Assembly (NCBI RefSeq): GCF_012726345.1
Contig: NZ_PTXN01000001.1
Span: 62,001 to 126,000 of the forward strand
From: Marinomonas sp. UCMA 3892
Lineage (GTDB): Bacteria > Pseudomonadota > Gammaproteobacteria > Pseudomonadales > Marinomonadaceae
DNA length: 64,000 bases
Direction of reading: 5' to 3'
Below, piece by piece: positions 1 through 8,555 of this stretch (the stretch's first letter is position 1; each line of letters opens with the position of its first letter). The notes below the pieces were generated by a model, which did no database searches, was not told the DNA's origin, and saw only the letters and a program-made list of their open reading frames with translations. Position numbers and translations under genes: made by a program.

Positions 1-597
1 ATTGTTTTTAAAGACAATACATTGATGTTCAGTAAGTTCATCTGGGTGTAGAGGAATGCCCTGCTTTTGGAGATAGTCTGGGCTTGCATACCAGCCCCAG
101 CGCTTTTCTCCTATCTTTCTTGCGACTAAAGATGAATCTGGTAAATGGCCGATACGGATGGCAATGTCGATCTCTTGTTCTATCAAATCTACATACTCAT
201 CGCTCAGGCAAAGTTCCAATGAAATAGCTGGATAGGCGTTTCGCAGAGTGCTGATTAAGGGTAAGAGAAAATGCTGACCAATCAATGATGAACAGCTGAT
301 TTTGACTTTACCAGAAGGTTTAGTTTCATGTTCATCTATGACTCGTTGAGAATCTTCTAGTAATTTATTTAATGGGGCTGATGCGACTAATAAAGCGCGC
401 CCTGCCTCGGTGAGACTCAGTTGACGTGTACTTCTTTGAATCAGGCGTTGGCCAATTTTATCTTCAAGTTGTTGGATCTTTTTACTCACCGAAGATCGCG
501 GTAAACCATATTTTGTCGCCGCGGCTTGAAAGCTGCCCAGACGAGCCACGTTTTGGAACAAATACAAATGTGAAAGATGGTTATGCAGAGCGTCCAT
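1..597 (-). CDS. LysR-family transcriptional regulator, 3' end cut off by the window
   Basis: Reading the minus strand from the ATG at 595-597 gives 199 open codons that run off the left edge. The N-terminus is a LysR winged helix-turn-helix (residues about 5-62, with the typical SSVSKKIQQLE recognition helix), followed by the start of a LysR substrate-binding domain (SLELCLSDEYVDLIEQEIDIAIRIG). This pattern is that of the CrgA/AaeR-like group. It is divergent from the SDR gene at 780, and a palindrome at 655-671 lies between them, so it probably regulates that gene. The effector is unknown. The C-terminal third is missing from the window. Confidence 0.9.
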   Translation of the reverse strand, partial: MDALHNHLSHLYLFQNVARLGSFQAAATKYGLPRSSVSKKIQQLEDKIGQRLIQRSTRQLSLTEAGRALLVASAPLNKLLEDSQRVIDEHETKPSGKVKISCSSLIGQHFLLPLISTLRNAYPAISLELCLSDEYVDLIEQEIDIAIRIGHLPDSSLVARKIGEKRWGWYASPDYLQKQGIPLHPDELTEHQCIVFKNN

Positions 598-654
598 TGT
601 GTTCACCGTACAGTCAAAAGCGAAAGAGTATAAGACAAAATAACACGAATAATT

Positions 655-671
655 GTTTCTATAATAGAAAC
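655..671. promoter_or_regulatory. Candidate LysR operator (dyad)
   Basis: A perfect 7-bp inverted repeat GTTTCTA-TAA-TAGAAAC sits between the divergent LysR and SDR genes. It fits the T-N11-A geometry of LysR binding sites, and further GAAACC half-sites follow to about 706. The assignment is by position and symmetry only. Confidence 0.5.
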
Positions 672-779
672 CAATTGTTTATTTTTTGGTATCTAATAAG
701 AAACCATAGAGGGTAATAAGATGTTTGCATACTAAATCCTGTTCATCCTATCGGAGAGCACATCATTGGAGTAGATAAC

Positions 780-1508
780 ATGCAATCAAAAACCATCTTA
801 ATTACCGGCGCAACTTCTGGAATTGGTTTAGCCTTAGCAAAGAAGTGCGTAGCCTTGGGGAATCAAGTCATTATCACGGGACGAAATCAAACTAAGTTAG
901 ATCAGGTAGCATCGCAACTAGGGGTGAAAGCCTACTTGGCCGATAGTGCGGATTTGGCACAATTGGTATTACTAGGGGAAGCTTTGCAACAAGACGGTAT
1001 TGTTTTGGATGGGGTAGTCCTTAATGCGGGGGTCTTTTATCCCAGTTCTTTTGTGGAAACCACAGCTGCAAATTTTGATGAAACGATAGGCATTAATACC
1101 AAGGGACCATTTTTTACCTTGCAGGCACTTTTGCCAAGCTTAGCGCAGCCTGCAAGTGTGGTGTTTATTTCTAGTATTGTTGTGACTAAAGGTTTTGCAG
1201 GCTGTTCAACGTATGCAGCCAGCAAAGCCGCATTTGAGGCGACAATCCGAGTGTTGAACATTGAATTAGCGGATCGTGGTATTCGCATAAACTCTATTCG
1301 CCCTGGTATTACGGCAACTGATATTCAGGCTAAAGCTGGAATGACGAAAGAGCAGGAAATGGCGTTATTTGAGAGTTTAAAGGCCACGCCAGTTGGTCGT
1401 GAATTAAACGCAGATGATCACCTTGGTGCTGCGTTATACCTTCTTGATGATGCGTCTCTTGCTTTGCGTAATGCCGTGATTGAAGTGGATGGTGGTTATA
1501 CCCTGTAA
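780..1508 (+). CDS. SDR-family NAD(P)-dependent oxidoreductase
   Basis: A 242-residue classical short-chain dehydrogenase. It has the nucleotide-binding motif TGATSGIG at residues 9-16, the NAG motif (LNAGVF) near 82, a catalytic Ser about 131 and YAASK with Tyr145 and Lys149. The length is normal for the family, and the C-terminus ends in the usual DGGYTL. A GGAG lies about 9 nt before the ATG. It is the divergent partner of the LysR regulator at 1-597. The substrate cannot be read from sequence. A strong terminator follows at once, so the gene appears monocistronic. Confidence 0.9.
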   Translation: MQSKTILITGATSGIGLALAKKCVALGNQVIITGRNQTKLDQVASQLGVKAYLADSADLAQLVLLGEALQQDGIVLDGVVLNAGVFYPSSFVETTAANFDETIGINTKGPFFTLQALLPSLAQPASVVFISSIVVTKGFAGCSTYAASKAAFEATIRVLNIELADRGIRINSIRPGITATDIQAKAGMTKEQEMALFESLKATPVGRELNADDHLGAALYLLDDASLALRNAVIEVDGGYTL

Positions 1509-1530
1509 TAGAAAGTGGTTAATGTTATAA

Positions 1531-1564
1531 AAAACGAAAGCCATGATTAGCTTTCGTTTTTTAT
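1531..1564 (+). terminator. Rho-independent terminator after the SDR gene
   Basis: An 11-bp stem AAAACGAAAGC / GCTTTCGTTTT around a CATGATTA loop, followed by a T-rich run. It lies 22 nt after the SDR stop codon. Confidence 0.85.
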
Positions 1565-1830
1565 TTTGTTAGTCCATCCCATTGAAAAACATAGAATTTT
1601 ATTGATGCCATCAAAGGCAATACTTAGAACAAGAGGATAAAAGCCTAACGATCTCATTTGCGTAGAGTAAACAAAGTGTAGGTGCTGTCTTCGCTGTATA
1701 AGGATGGTGAAACAACGGCTCCATTGATGATTGCTTCAATTTTTTACATAACTTTTCTTATTTATGACAGAGTAATTAGGAAAAGTTGTCTATGGTTAGA
1801 GGTCACCATGCATCTATGGAGAGAACCCGC
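1565..1830. other. Intergenic stretch without a recognised gene
   Basis: After the SDR terminator I see no coding signal or structured element. The last 100 bases are AT-rich and should hold the promoter of the small gene at 1831, but no promoter boxes can be assigned with confidence. Confidence 0.4.
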
Positions 1831-2013
1831 ATGAACAGAAAAGATGAGCGCATACAGCATTTAGTTAGTTTGCTCGAAAACTTAGAAAAAGTTTCGCTTC
1901 AGGATATTGCGCAAATACCACCGTCACAGCAGCATATATTGGCTGAAAAAATTGAAAGCTTACAGGATGAGTTAAAAGCCTTGATGTCGGACGATGAACC
2001 AATGACACATTAA
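1831..2013 (+). CDS. Small hypothetical protein
   Basis: A 60-residue protein, hydrophilic and predicted largely helical, beginning MNRKDERIQHLVSLLENLEK with a leucine-rich amphipathic first half and an acidic tail. I chose the ATG at 1831 because GGAGAG lies 7-8 nt upstream; a longer reading from TTG 1786 lacks such a site. No transmembrane segment or known motif is seen. It could be a small adaptor or regulatory peptide, but no family is recognised. It stands alone between terminators. Confidence 0.6.
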   Translation: MNRKDERIQHLVSLLENLEKVSLQDIAQIPPSQQHILAEKIESLQDELKALMSDDEPMTH

Positions 2014-2068
2014 CTCGATTCTTCTATCTTTGTATCAAATACTTCTATCTAACTTTATCTACCTTCTC

Positions 2069-2093
2069 AAAAAAAGACCGGCCTAAGCCGGTC
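2069..2093 (-). terminator. Terminator of the glp operon
   Basis: GACCGGC-CTAA-GCCGGTC, a 7-bp GC-rich stem. On the minus strand it is followed by a run of seven T, so it ends transcription from glpV. The small gene at 1831-2013 reads into it from the other side. Confidence 0.85.
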
Positions 2094-2119
2094 AAACGTT
2101 CAGAGAGTGTTGTGTGAGA

Positions 2120-3844
2120 TTATTCCCAAGAACGAAGTAGGTCGTCGTAAGAAACCGTGACACCTTGTGGTTTCTCATTGGCCAATTTCGGTTTTGGTGC
2201 GCCAGGTTGAGCCAACCAGTAGGCTTCATCACGTGGCTTGTTCATTTTTGGTCCACAGATAGGTTGTACATTGGCGCGCTCTAAACGCTCCATGACTTTA
2301 TCCTGCGCTGCGGCTAGACCATTAAGCGCTTCTTGTGGTGTTGCTTCTCCGCTTGCTGCTTGAGAAATATACTGCCACCAAAGCTGAGCGAGCTTAGGAT
2401 AATCTGGTACGTTGATCCCAGTTGGCGACCACTCTTTACGCGCTGGCCCTTTGTAGAATTCAACCAAACCGCCCAATTTAGGCGCTGCAGCGGCCATTTC
2501 AGGTGAGTTGATATCGGATTCACGAATCGGTGTTAATCCCACTAATGTTTTCTTCAAAGAAACGGTTTTGGCCGTGGTGAACTGAGCGTACAACCAAGCT
2601 GCTAAGCGACGGTCTTCTGGTGTGGAGTTCATGAAAGTCCAAGCTCCAACGTCTTGATAACCTTTCTTCATACCTTCTTCCCAGTATGGCCCAACTGGAG
2701 AGGGAGCCATACGCCATTTTGGCGTGCCGTCTTCGTTGACAACAGGTAGGCCTTTGGCCGTCATGTCAGCGGTGAAAGCGGTGTACCAGAAGATTTGCTG
2801 AGCCACAGCACCTTGTGCTGGTACTGGGCCAGATTCAGAGAAGGTCATACCTTGCGCTTCTGGTGGTGCGTACTTACGTAACCAATCCACGTATTTGGTA
2901 GTGGCATAAACCGCAGCGGGTCCGTTGGTAGCACCACCACGGGACACACTTGAGCCAACCGGTGAACAGGCATCTTTGATACGAATCCCCCATTCATCCA
3001 CAGGCAAACCATTCGGAATCCCTTTATCGCCCGCACCGGCCATAGAGAACCAAGCATCAGTGAAGCGCCAACCTAGAGAAGGGTCTTTTTTACCGTAATC
3101 CATGTGGCCATAAACACGCTCGCCGTCGATATTTTTCACCTTGTCTGTGAAGAACTCAGCGATGTCTTCATAAGCAGACCAGTTAACGGGAACGCCAAGG
3201 TCATAGCCATAGATGGATTTGAATTTCGCTTTTAGATCGGGGCGTGCAAACCAGTCAGCACGGAACCAATAAAGGTTGGCAAATTGCTGAGTGGGCAGTT
3301 GATAAAGTTTGCCATCTGGCCCTGTGGTGAAATCCAAACCAATAAAGTCAGCCAGATCTAAGGTTGGGGAGGTAAAATCTTTACCATCGCCTTGCATCAT
3401 GTCAGAGATTGGCACCACTTTACCGTAACGGAAATGCGTACCGATCAAATCAGAGTCATTGACGTAAGCATCGTAAATATTACGGCCAGACTGCATTTGC
3501 GTTTGCAGTTTTTCGACCACATCGCCTTCTTGGATCAGGTCATGGTTGACTTTGATGCCAGTGATTTCGGTGAAGGCTTTTGCCAACACTTGAGACTCGT
3601 ATTTGTGAGTCGTTAACGTCTCAGATGCCACGTTGATTTCCATACCACGGAATTTTTTCGCGGCTTCGGTGAACCAGTGCAACTCATCAAGCTGTTGTTG
3701 CTTGCTTAGAGTAGAAACGGTGAATTCAGTATCTACCCACTTTTCTGCTGCATCTGAATATGCGTCAGCCCATAACGTGGCTGAATGCATCATGACAGCA
3801 AAGGGTAAGGCGGCGAGTGCAATTTTTTTCTTATTGTAGTGCAT
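2120..3844 (-). CDS. glpV: Glycerol ABC transporter periplasmic binding protein GlpV
   Basis: A 574-residue extracellular solute-binding protein with a signal peptide (MHYNKKK, hydrophobic core, cleavage near SATLWA-DA). Size and motifs (KAFTEITGIKVNHD, ESGPVPAQGA, ending with a repeated DEAYWLAQPG-type tail) match the large binding proteins of the GlpSTPQUV glycerol importer described in Rhizobium leguminosarum. It is the last gene of a six-gene minus-strand operon whose order is exactly glpS-T-P-Q-U-V. It lies 104 nt after glpU, a gap that contains a small dyad, which may let it be expressed at a different level. A GAGGT precedes the ATG. Substrate (glycerol) is inferred from synteny. Confidence 0.88.
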   Translation of the reverse strand: MHYNKKKIALAALPFAVMMHSATLWADAYSDAAEKWVDTEFTVSTLSKQQQLDELHWFTEAAKKFRGMEINVASETLTTHKYESQVLAKAFTEITGIKVNHDLIQEGDVVEKLQTQMQSGRNIYDAYVNDSDLIGTHFRYGKVVPISDMMQGDGKDFTSPTLDLADFIGLDFTTGPDGKLYQLPTQQFANLYWFRADWFARPDLKAKFKSIYGYDLGVPVNWSAYEDIAEFFTDKVKNIDGERVYGHMDYGKKDPSLGWRFTDAWFSMAGAGDKGIPNGLPVDEWGIRIKDACSPVGSSVSRGGATNGPAAVYATTKYVDWLRKYAPPEAQGMTFSESGPVPAQGAVAQQIFWYTAFTADMTAKGLPVVNEDGTPKWRMAPSPVGPYWEEGMKKGYQDVGAWTFMNSTPEDRRLAAWLYAQFTTAKTVSLKKTLVGLTPIRESDINSPEMAAAAPKLGGLVEFYKGPARKEWSPTGINVPDYPKLAQLWWQYISQAASGEATPQEALNGLAAAQDKVMERLERANVQPICGPKMNKPRDEAYWLAQPGAPKPKLANEKPQGVTVSYDDLLRSWE

Positions 3845-3911
3845 GTTTTACCTCAACTAAGTTTGGTTTTTCTGTTTAAGTTTTTATATTTGGCTTCCTT
3901 GCCTTCTGTAC

Positions 3912-3926
3912 CAGATGGTCCATCTG
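3912..3926. repeat. Small dyad in the glpU-glpV gap
   Basis: CAGATGG-T-CCATCTG, a 15-nt palindrome in the only long gap of the glp operon, about 70 nt before the glpV start. It may be an mRNA-stabilising hairpin that raises binding-protein yield, or a regulator site. There is no T-run, so a terminator is unlikely. Confidence 0.4.
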
Positions 3927-3948
3927 TGCTTACTGAGAGCGACGCTGA

Positions 3949-4221
3949 CTAGCCCCAACGCATTAGGATAATCATCCAAAATGCACATAGGACGGTTGCC
4001 ACCGCGATGTTCACATCCGTTAACGCAACGAATGCAAGGTGGATAAAAGCACTGCTAAGCAGGCCAATGAATAAGCGATCACCACGTGTAGTCGCCAGCG
4101 GCAAAAAGCCACGACGCTCTACACAAGGTGAGATCAGCTGCCATGTGGTCATACCAACTAAGATCACGGCAATACCGATAAAAAACAGGGCGGTAGGTAA
4201 TGTCCAAGACATCCAAGCCAT
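3949..4221 (-). CDS. glpU: DUF2160 small membrane protein GlpU
   Basis: A 90-residue integral membrane protein with about three transmembrane segments (residues 7-28, 50-68, 71-87) and a conserved central loop (CVERRGFLPL, TRGDR). It matches DUF2160, the small protein encoded between glpQ and glpV in GlpSTPQUV operons. It starts 11 nt after the glpQ stop with AAGGAG 6-7 nt before the ATG. Its role is not established; it may be an accessory subunit of the inner-membrane complex. Confidence 0.85.
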   Translation of the reverse strand: MAWMSWTLPTALFFIGIAVILVGMTTWQLISPCVERRGFLPLATTRGDRLFIGLLSSAFIHLAFVALTDVNIAVATVLCAFWMIILMRWG

Positions 4222-4232
4222 AATAATTCTCC

Positions 4233-5126
4233 TTACACTCGACCAAGGGCAAAGCCCTTCGCCACATGGTTACGAACGAAGTAAATGACCAACATCCCCG
4301 GTAGGATTGTCAGCACACCAGCTGCGGCGAGTAGCCCCCAATCCATCCCCGACGCAGAGACGGTTCGAGTCATGATGGCGGCGATGGGTTTGGCATCGAC
4401 AGAGGTTAATGTCCGTGCCAACAGCAGCTCGACCCAAGAGAACATAAAGCAGAAGAAGGCCGTCACCCCGATCCCTGAACGAATCAATGGAATGAAGATG
4501 CGGACAAAAAATTTCGGGAACGAATAGCCATCGATATACGCCGTTTCGTCTATTTCTCGCGGTACGCCGCTCATAAAACCTTCCAAAATCCATACCGCCA
4601 ATGGCACGTTGAACAGACAGTGCGCTAGCGCCACAGCAATATGTGTATCGAACAAACCCACTGACGAATACAGTTGGAAGAAAGGTAATAAGAACACGGC
4701 TGGCGGTGCCATGCGGTTAGATAGCAGCCAGAAGAACATGTGCTTATCGCCAATGAACTTATAGCGGCTAAAGGCATAAGCAGCAGGCAAGGCAACCACA
4801 AGGCTGATTACCATGTTCATGGAAACGTAGAAAATGGAGTTAACGTAACCCATATACCAGGTTGGGTCGCCAAAGATCTTGGCATAATTCGCTAAGGTGA
4901 AATTTTCAGGGAAGAAAGACAATCCGCTGAGAATTTCTGTATTGGTTTTGAATGACATGTTAACTAGCCAATAGATTGGTAGTAATAACAACACCACGTA
5001 CAACACCAAGCCAAAGCGACCTCTAAGGTGAGCATTACGGGTTTTGCGTTCCGCTTTACTGTAGACCGGAGCCTGTTCTTTTTTTGCCGTGTTTTGGCGT
5101 GTCATTGTCGTATTTGATTGCGTCAT
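4233..5126 (-). CDS. glpQ: Glycerol ABC transporter permease GlpQ
   Basis: A 297-residue binding-protein-dependent permease of the MalG type. A cytoplasmic N-terminus of about 35 residues is followed by six transmembrane segments. The EAA loop (EIDETAYIDGYSFPKFFVRIFIPLIRSG) near residue 195-220 contacts an ATPase. It is translated 9 nt after glpP with GGAG upstream of the ATG. The name follows the Rhizobium system and is not the E. coli glycerophosphodiesterase GlpQ. Confidence 0.88.
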   Translation of the reverse strand: MTQSNTTMTRQNTAKKEQAPVYSKAERKTRNAHLRGRFGLVLYVVLLLLPIYWLVNMSFKTNTEILSGLSFFPENFTLANYAKIFGDPTWYMGYVNSIFYVSMNMVISLVVALPAAYAFSRYKFIGDKHMFFWLLSNRMAPPAVFLLPFFQLYSSVGLFDTHIAVALAHCLFNVPLAVWILEGFMSGVPREIDETAYIDGYSFPKFFVRIFIPLIRSGIGVTAFFCFMFSWVELLLARTLTSVDAKPIAAIMTRTVSASGMDWGLLAAAGVLTILPGMLVIYFVRNHVAKGFALGRV

Positions 5127-5135
5127 GATCCGCTC

Positions 5136-6005
5136 CTACTTGTCTTTTTGCATGTTCATGATGGTGGTGTAGAACACCCAACACACGAGCAAGATGATTA
5201 AGAAATACACCAGCGAGAAAGCCGCCGCAGGACCAAGATCAAACTGACCGATGGCTTGCTGTACCAAGGACTGACTCAAGAAGGTGGTAGAGCTACCTGG
5301 GCCGCCACCGGTTAGTACAAACGGCTCGGTGTAAATCATGAAGGAATCCATAAAGCGCAATAACACACCAATAATCAGTACGTTAGTAAGCTTAGGTAGT
5401 TGGATATAGCGGAATACGGCCCAGCGTGATGCTTGGTCGATTCGCGCTGCTTGATAATAAACTTCAGGGATCGCCCGCAGACCGGAGTAGCACAGCAAGG
5501 CGACCAAAGGTGTCCAGTGCCACACGTCCATCAAGACCACGGTTAACCAAGCATCGGTAGGATCAGACGCGTAGTTGTAATCGACACCGATGCTGCTCAT
5601 GAAGGCACCGAACAAACCGATGTCCGCACGGCCGAAGATTTGCCAAATGGTGCCTACCACGTTCCATGGAATCAGCAGGGGAATCGCCACCAAAATCAAC
5701 GCCAAAGACGCGCCACGACCTTTGGTTGGCATCATCAAGGCCACGCAAATACCCAATGGCACTTCAATGATCAGAATGGTGAAGGAATAGATGAATTGGC
5801 GTAGCAAAGCTTCGTGCAAGCGGCTGTCTAGCATCACTTGCTTGAACCATTCTGTGCCAACAAAGTAGCGAGTATAAGGATCAAAAATATCCTGTACTGA
5901 ATAGTTCACCACCGTCATCAGAGGAATGATGGCAGAGAAAGCTACGATGAGAAAAACAGGCAGAACAAGGAACCACGCCTTATTGTTTTCGACTTTAGTT
6001 TGCAT
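5136..6005 (-). CDS. glpP: Glycerol ABC transporter permease GlpP
   Basis: A 289-residue permease of the MalF/UgpA type with six predicted transmembrane segments and an EAA loop (AIPEVYYQAARIDQASRWAVFRYIQLP). I place the start at the ATG 6003-6005 (MQTKVENNKAW), which has AAGGAG 7-8 nt upstream and overlaps the glpT stop by 11 nt. A longer reading from 6047 would overlap glpT by more than 50 nt without a better ribosome site. It pairs with GlpQ to form the translocation pore. Confidence 0.87.
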   Translation of the reverse strand: MQTKVENNKAWFLVLPVFLIVAFSAIIPLMTVVNYSVQDIFDPYTRYFVGTEWFKQVMLDSRLHEALLRQFIYSFTILIIEVPLGICVALMMPTKGRGASLALILVAIPLLIPWNVVGTIWQIFGRADIGLFGAFMSSIGVDYNYASDPTDAWLTVVLMDVWHWTPLVALLCYSGLRAIPEVYYQAARIDQASRWAVFRYIQLPKLTNVLIIGVLLRFMDSFMIYTEPFVLTGGGPGSSTTFLSQSLVQQAIGQFDLGPAAAFSLVYFLIILLVCWVFYTTIMNMQKDK

Positions 6006-7149
6006 GGCCAGTCTCCTTTTTTGGATCTTCTGAGTGGGCTTGATCACTTACATCAACCAGATACTCATCTACATAGACCTTAGTCCATTGCTCAGGGAAG
6101 CTTACGTAGATTTGCCCTGAAGGTACTTTCTGGTCTTCACTTAGGCGCGCTTTCATCACCTGCCCTTGGAATAAGAAAGATAGGATCTTGTATGTACCAA
6201 GGTCTTCCACATAATCCACATCGACTGAGAAAGCGTCGTCATTTTTGCCATCCCACACATGGACAAATTCAGGGCGAATCCCCAAGGTGACCTTGTTGGC
6301 ACCCATGGCTTTTAAGCGCGTTAACATGGCGTCACTGACAGAAATTTCATGATCGCCAAACATCAGCGCTTCTTTTTCGCCTTGGCTTTTCAGTTCTGCT
6401 TCAAAAAAGTTCATACCTGGGCTACCGATAAAGTAGCCAACGAAGGTGTGGGCTGGGTTTTCGAATAACTCTCGTGGCGTGCCGAACTGGACGATTTGTC
6501 CGTTGTACATAACCGCGATTTTGTCGGCGAAAGTTGACGCTTCGAGCTGGTCGTGGGTCACATACACCATGGTGATGTTGAACTGCTCATGGATTTGCTT
6601 GAGCTTACGACGTAGTTTCCACTTCAACTGCGGGTCGATAACGGTGAGTGGTTCATCAAACAAAATCGCCGACACATCGTCACGAACTAAGCCGCGCCCC
6701 ATGGATACTTTCTGTTTTTGATCCGCGGATAAACCCTTGGCTTTGCGCTTTAGTTGATCAGACAGCTCTAGAATTTCAGCAACTTCGTAAACTTTTGACT
6801 TCACCTTGTATTCCGGCACGCCAATATTGCGTAATGGAAAAGCCAAGTTATCGAACACTGTCATGGTGTCGTATACCACTGGGAACTGGAAAACCTGTGC
6901 GATATTGCGTTCTTCGGGTTTAAGCTCGTTCACACGTTTGCCATCGAACAAGACTTCCCCATGGGAAGGTTCCAGCAATCCTGAAATGATGTTCAGTAGG
7001 GTGGATTTTCCGCAGCCTGATGGACCGAGTAAGGCAAACGCGCCGCCTTGTTCCCATACGTGGGACATTTCGCGGATGGCGTAATCTTCTGGCTTGGTTG
7101 GGTTGTCAGTATAGGTATGCGCTAAGGCATTTAGAGTAATAGAAGCCAT
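5995..7149 (-). CDS. glpT: Glycerol ABC transporter ATPase GlpT
   Basis: A 384-residue ATPase of the MalK/UgpC class: nucleotide-binding domain (1-235) plus a C-terminal TOBE-like regulatory region. It has Walker A GPSGCGKS (42-49), Walker B ILFDEP (162-167) and the switch His199 (VTHD). The ABC signature is degenerate: LSADQ at 140-144 instead of LSGGQ. It starts 2 nt after the glpS stop. It should form a heterodimer with GlpS. The name follows the R. leguminosarum nomenclature and is unrelated to the E. coli glycerol-3-phosphate antiporter GlpT. Confidence 0.88.
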   Translation of the reverse strand: MASITLNALAHTYTDNPTKPEDYAIREMSHVWEQGGAFALLGPSGCGKSTLLNIISGLLEPSHGEVLFDGKRVNELKPEERNIAQVFQFPVVYDTMTVFDNLAFPLRNIGVPEYKVKSKVYEVAEILELSDQLKRKAKGLSADQKQKVSMGRGLVRDDVSAILFDEPLTVIDPQLKWKLRRKLKQIHEQFNITMVYVTHDQLEASTFADKIAVMYNGQIVQFGTPRELFENPAHTFVGYFIGSPGMNFFEAELKSQGEKEALMFGDHEISVSDAMLTRLKAMGANKVTLGIRPEFVHVWDGKNDDAFSVDVDYVEDLGTYKILSFLFQGQVMKARLSEDQKVPSGQIYVSFPEQWTKVYVDEYLVDVSDQAHSEDPKKETGHAN

Positions 7150-7151
7150 GA

Positions 7152-8240
7152 TTATTGATCCCTCATTCTTGCTGGGGAATGCACCATCTTGCCTTGGGCG
7201 TCAAAGGCATAAAGCTTGTGCGTTGGAAAGTAGACCTTAATTTCTTGATCTACTTGGTAGGCATGAACACCAGATAGATGCAGCACCAAATCAAAATGTG
7301 GATTGTGAACATGTAGAAAGGTTTCAGAGCCACTGATTTCCGCTAAGTCGACTCGTACTGGTAGTTCTAAGTCATCATCAGAATGGGGAACCAAGCCGAT
7401 GTGCGAGGCGCGCACACCAAACTGATATTCACCGGGCGTTAAGCGACGTAAATCGCTGTTTAAACGAAAATGTACGGTGTCGTCAAAGGTGACTTCTTCT
7501 TCGCTGACGCGGCCGGGTACCACATTGATAGGTGGTTCAGAAAACATTTCCGCGGTGATGATGTCTTTGGGCTGATGGTAAACCTCAGCGGTTGGTCCCA
7601 TTTGCAGTAAACGCCCTTCGTTCAATACAGCTGTATTGCCACCCAAAGCTAAGGCTTCGTTAGGTTCGGTGGTGGCGTAAATGGCGATACAATTACGAGC
7701 TTTGAACAAGGCGCGCAATTCTTGGCGTAGCTCTTCGCGTAATTTGTAATCGAGGTTAACCAGTGGTTCATCGAACAAGATGATTTGCGAGTCTTTCACC
7801 AAGGCTCGCGCCATGGCTGTACGTTGTTGTTGACCACCAGACAATTGCAATGGCAAACGATCAAGAAAGGGGTCGATACGCAGCATGGCGGCGGTTTCAC
7901 GCACACGGCGGTCGACTTCCTTTTCATCCATCTTGGCCAAACGCAGTGGCGAGGCGATGTTTTCGTACACCGTGAGGTTGGGGTAGTTGATGAACTGTTG
8001 GTACACCATGGAAATGTTGCGTTCGCGAACAGGAACACCTGTTACGTCCACCCCATTCATGAGGATTTTGCCTTTGGTTGGTCGATCAAGACCGGCCATT
8101 AGGCGCATAAGCGTGGTTTTGCCGGACAGTGTGCGGCCAAGCAAAACGTTGAAAGAGCCGGGTTCGAGGGACAAATTAACATTGTCGATCCACGTCTCGC
8201 CTTCAACAACGCGCGATACATTCTGCAGCGTCAGAGACAT
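7152..8240 (-). CDS. glpS: Glycerol ABC transporter ATPase GlpS
   Basis: A 362-residue MalK-class ATPase, first gene of the operon. Walker A is GRTLSGKT (35-42), the signature LSGGQ (133-137) is canonical, and Walker B is IILFDEP (153-159). The H-loop is unusual: the position of the switch histidine in VTHD reads ATTE, with Thr191. A TOBE-like domain follows from about 240. It should pair with GlpT, whose signature is degenerate. Transcription probably starts from the candidate sigma-54 promoter at 8346-8362. Confidence 0.88.
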   Translation of the reverse strand: MSLTLQNVSRVVEGETWIDNVNLSLEPGSFNVLLGRTLSGKTTLMRLMAGLDRPTKGKILMNGVDVTGVPVRERNISMVYQQFINYPNLTVYENIASPLRLAKMDEKEVDRRVRETAAMLRIDPFLDRLPLQLSGGQQQRTAMARALVKDSQIILFDEPLVNLDYKLREELRQELRALFKARNCIAIYATTEPNEALALGGNTAVLNEGRLLQMGPTAEVYHQPKDIITAEMFSEPPINVVPGRVSEEEVTFDDTVHFRLNSDLRRLTPGEYQFGVRASHIGLVPHSDDDLELPVRVDLAEISGSETFLHVHNPHFDLVLHLSGVHAYQVDQEIKVYFPTHKLYAFDAQGKMVHSPARMRDQ

Positions 8241-8345
8241 TGTAAGTACCTTTTTGTTGTTATTGTTTTTAGTGCCAATTCTTTCTAGCTTCTGAGAAGC
8301 TCAAAAATGAATGCACAGTAATCTTGTCTGTATGCGCTAAGTACT

Positions 8346-8362
8346 TACAAAAGCCATGCCAA
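8346..8362 (-). promoter_or_regulatory. Candidate sigma-54 promoter of glpS
   Basis: On the minus strand the sequence reads TTGGCATGGCTTTTGTA, which gives GG-N10-GT and matches the -24 TTGGCAYG and -12 TTGY elements closely. The -12 GT in place of GC is also found in psp-type promoters, including the one at 33289 in this window. Transcription would start near 8335, about 95 nt before glpS. The divergent neighbour encodes a sigma-54 activator, which supports the call. Confidence 0.6.
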
Positions 8363-8462
8363 AATTATTTTTATGTTCTTTATTAATTCTAAAATTTTGA
8401 AAAATAAAGATTTTATCGGTTTCTGTTAGTGTTTTTTATGGTTTTCACTTTCGAAAAAGGAC

Positions 8463-8487
8463 TGTTCACGAGTGTTCAAAGTGTTTA
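8463..8487. promoter_or_regulatory. Candidate upstream activating site (phased repeats)
   Basis: TGTTCA at 8463, TGTTCA at 8473 and TGTTTA at 8482 are spaced by 9-10 bp, one helical turn, with an inverted TGAACA at 8505. They lie about 105-125 bp upstream of the candidate -24 element of glpS and just before the activator gene, the expected place for an enhancer of a sigma-54 activator. Confidence 0.45.
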
Positions 8488-8555
8488 CAGTCTTGTAATT
8501 ACAATGAACATTTCATGCACACTCTAGGGCTTTTTCCAGTGTGTTGGAGTTGGAA

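Noticed and set aside
3633..3839. Long frames opposite glpV, glpT, glpS and other real genes
   Set aside because: They lie fully inside genes with clear family matches and have no ribosome site; they are coding shadows.
8258..8275. TTGGCAC-like box close to glpS on the minus strand
   Set aside because: The -24 half is good, but no GC or GT stands 10 bases after the GG, so it is not a sigma-54 promoter.
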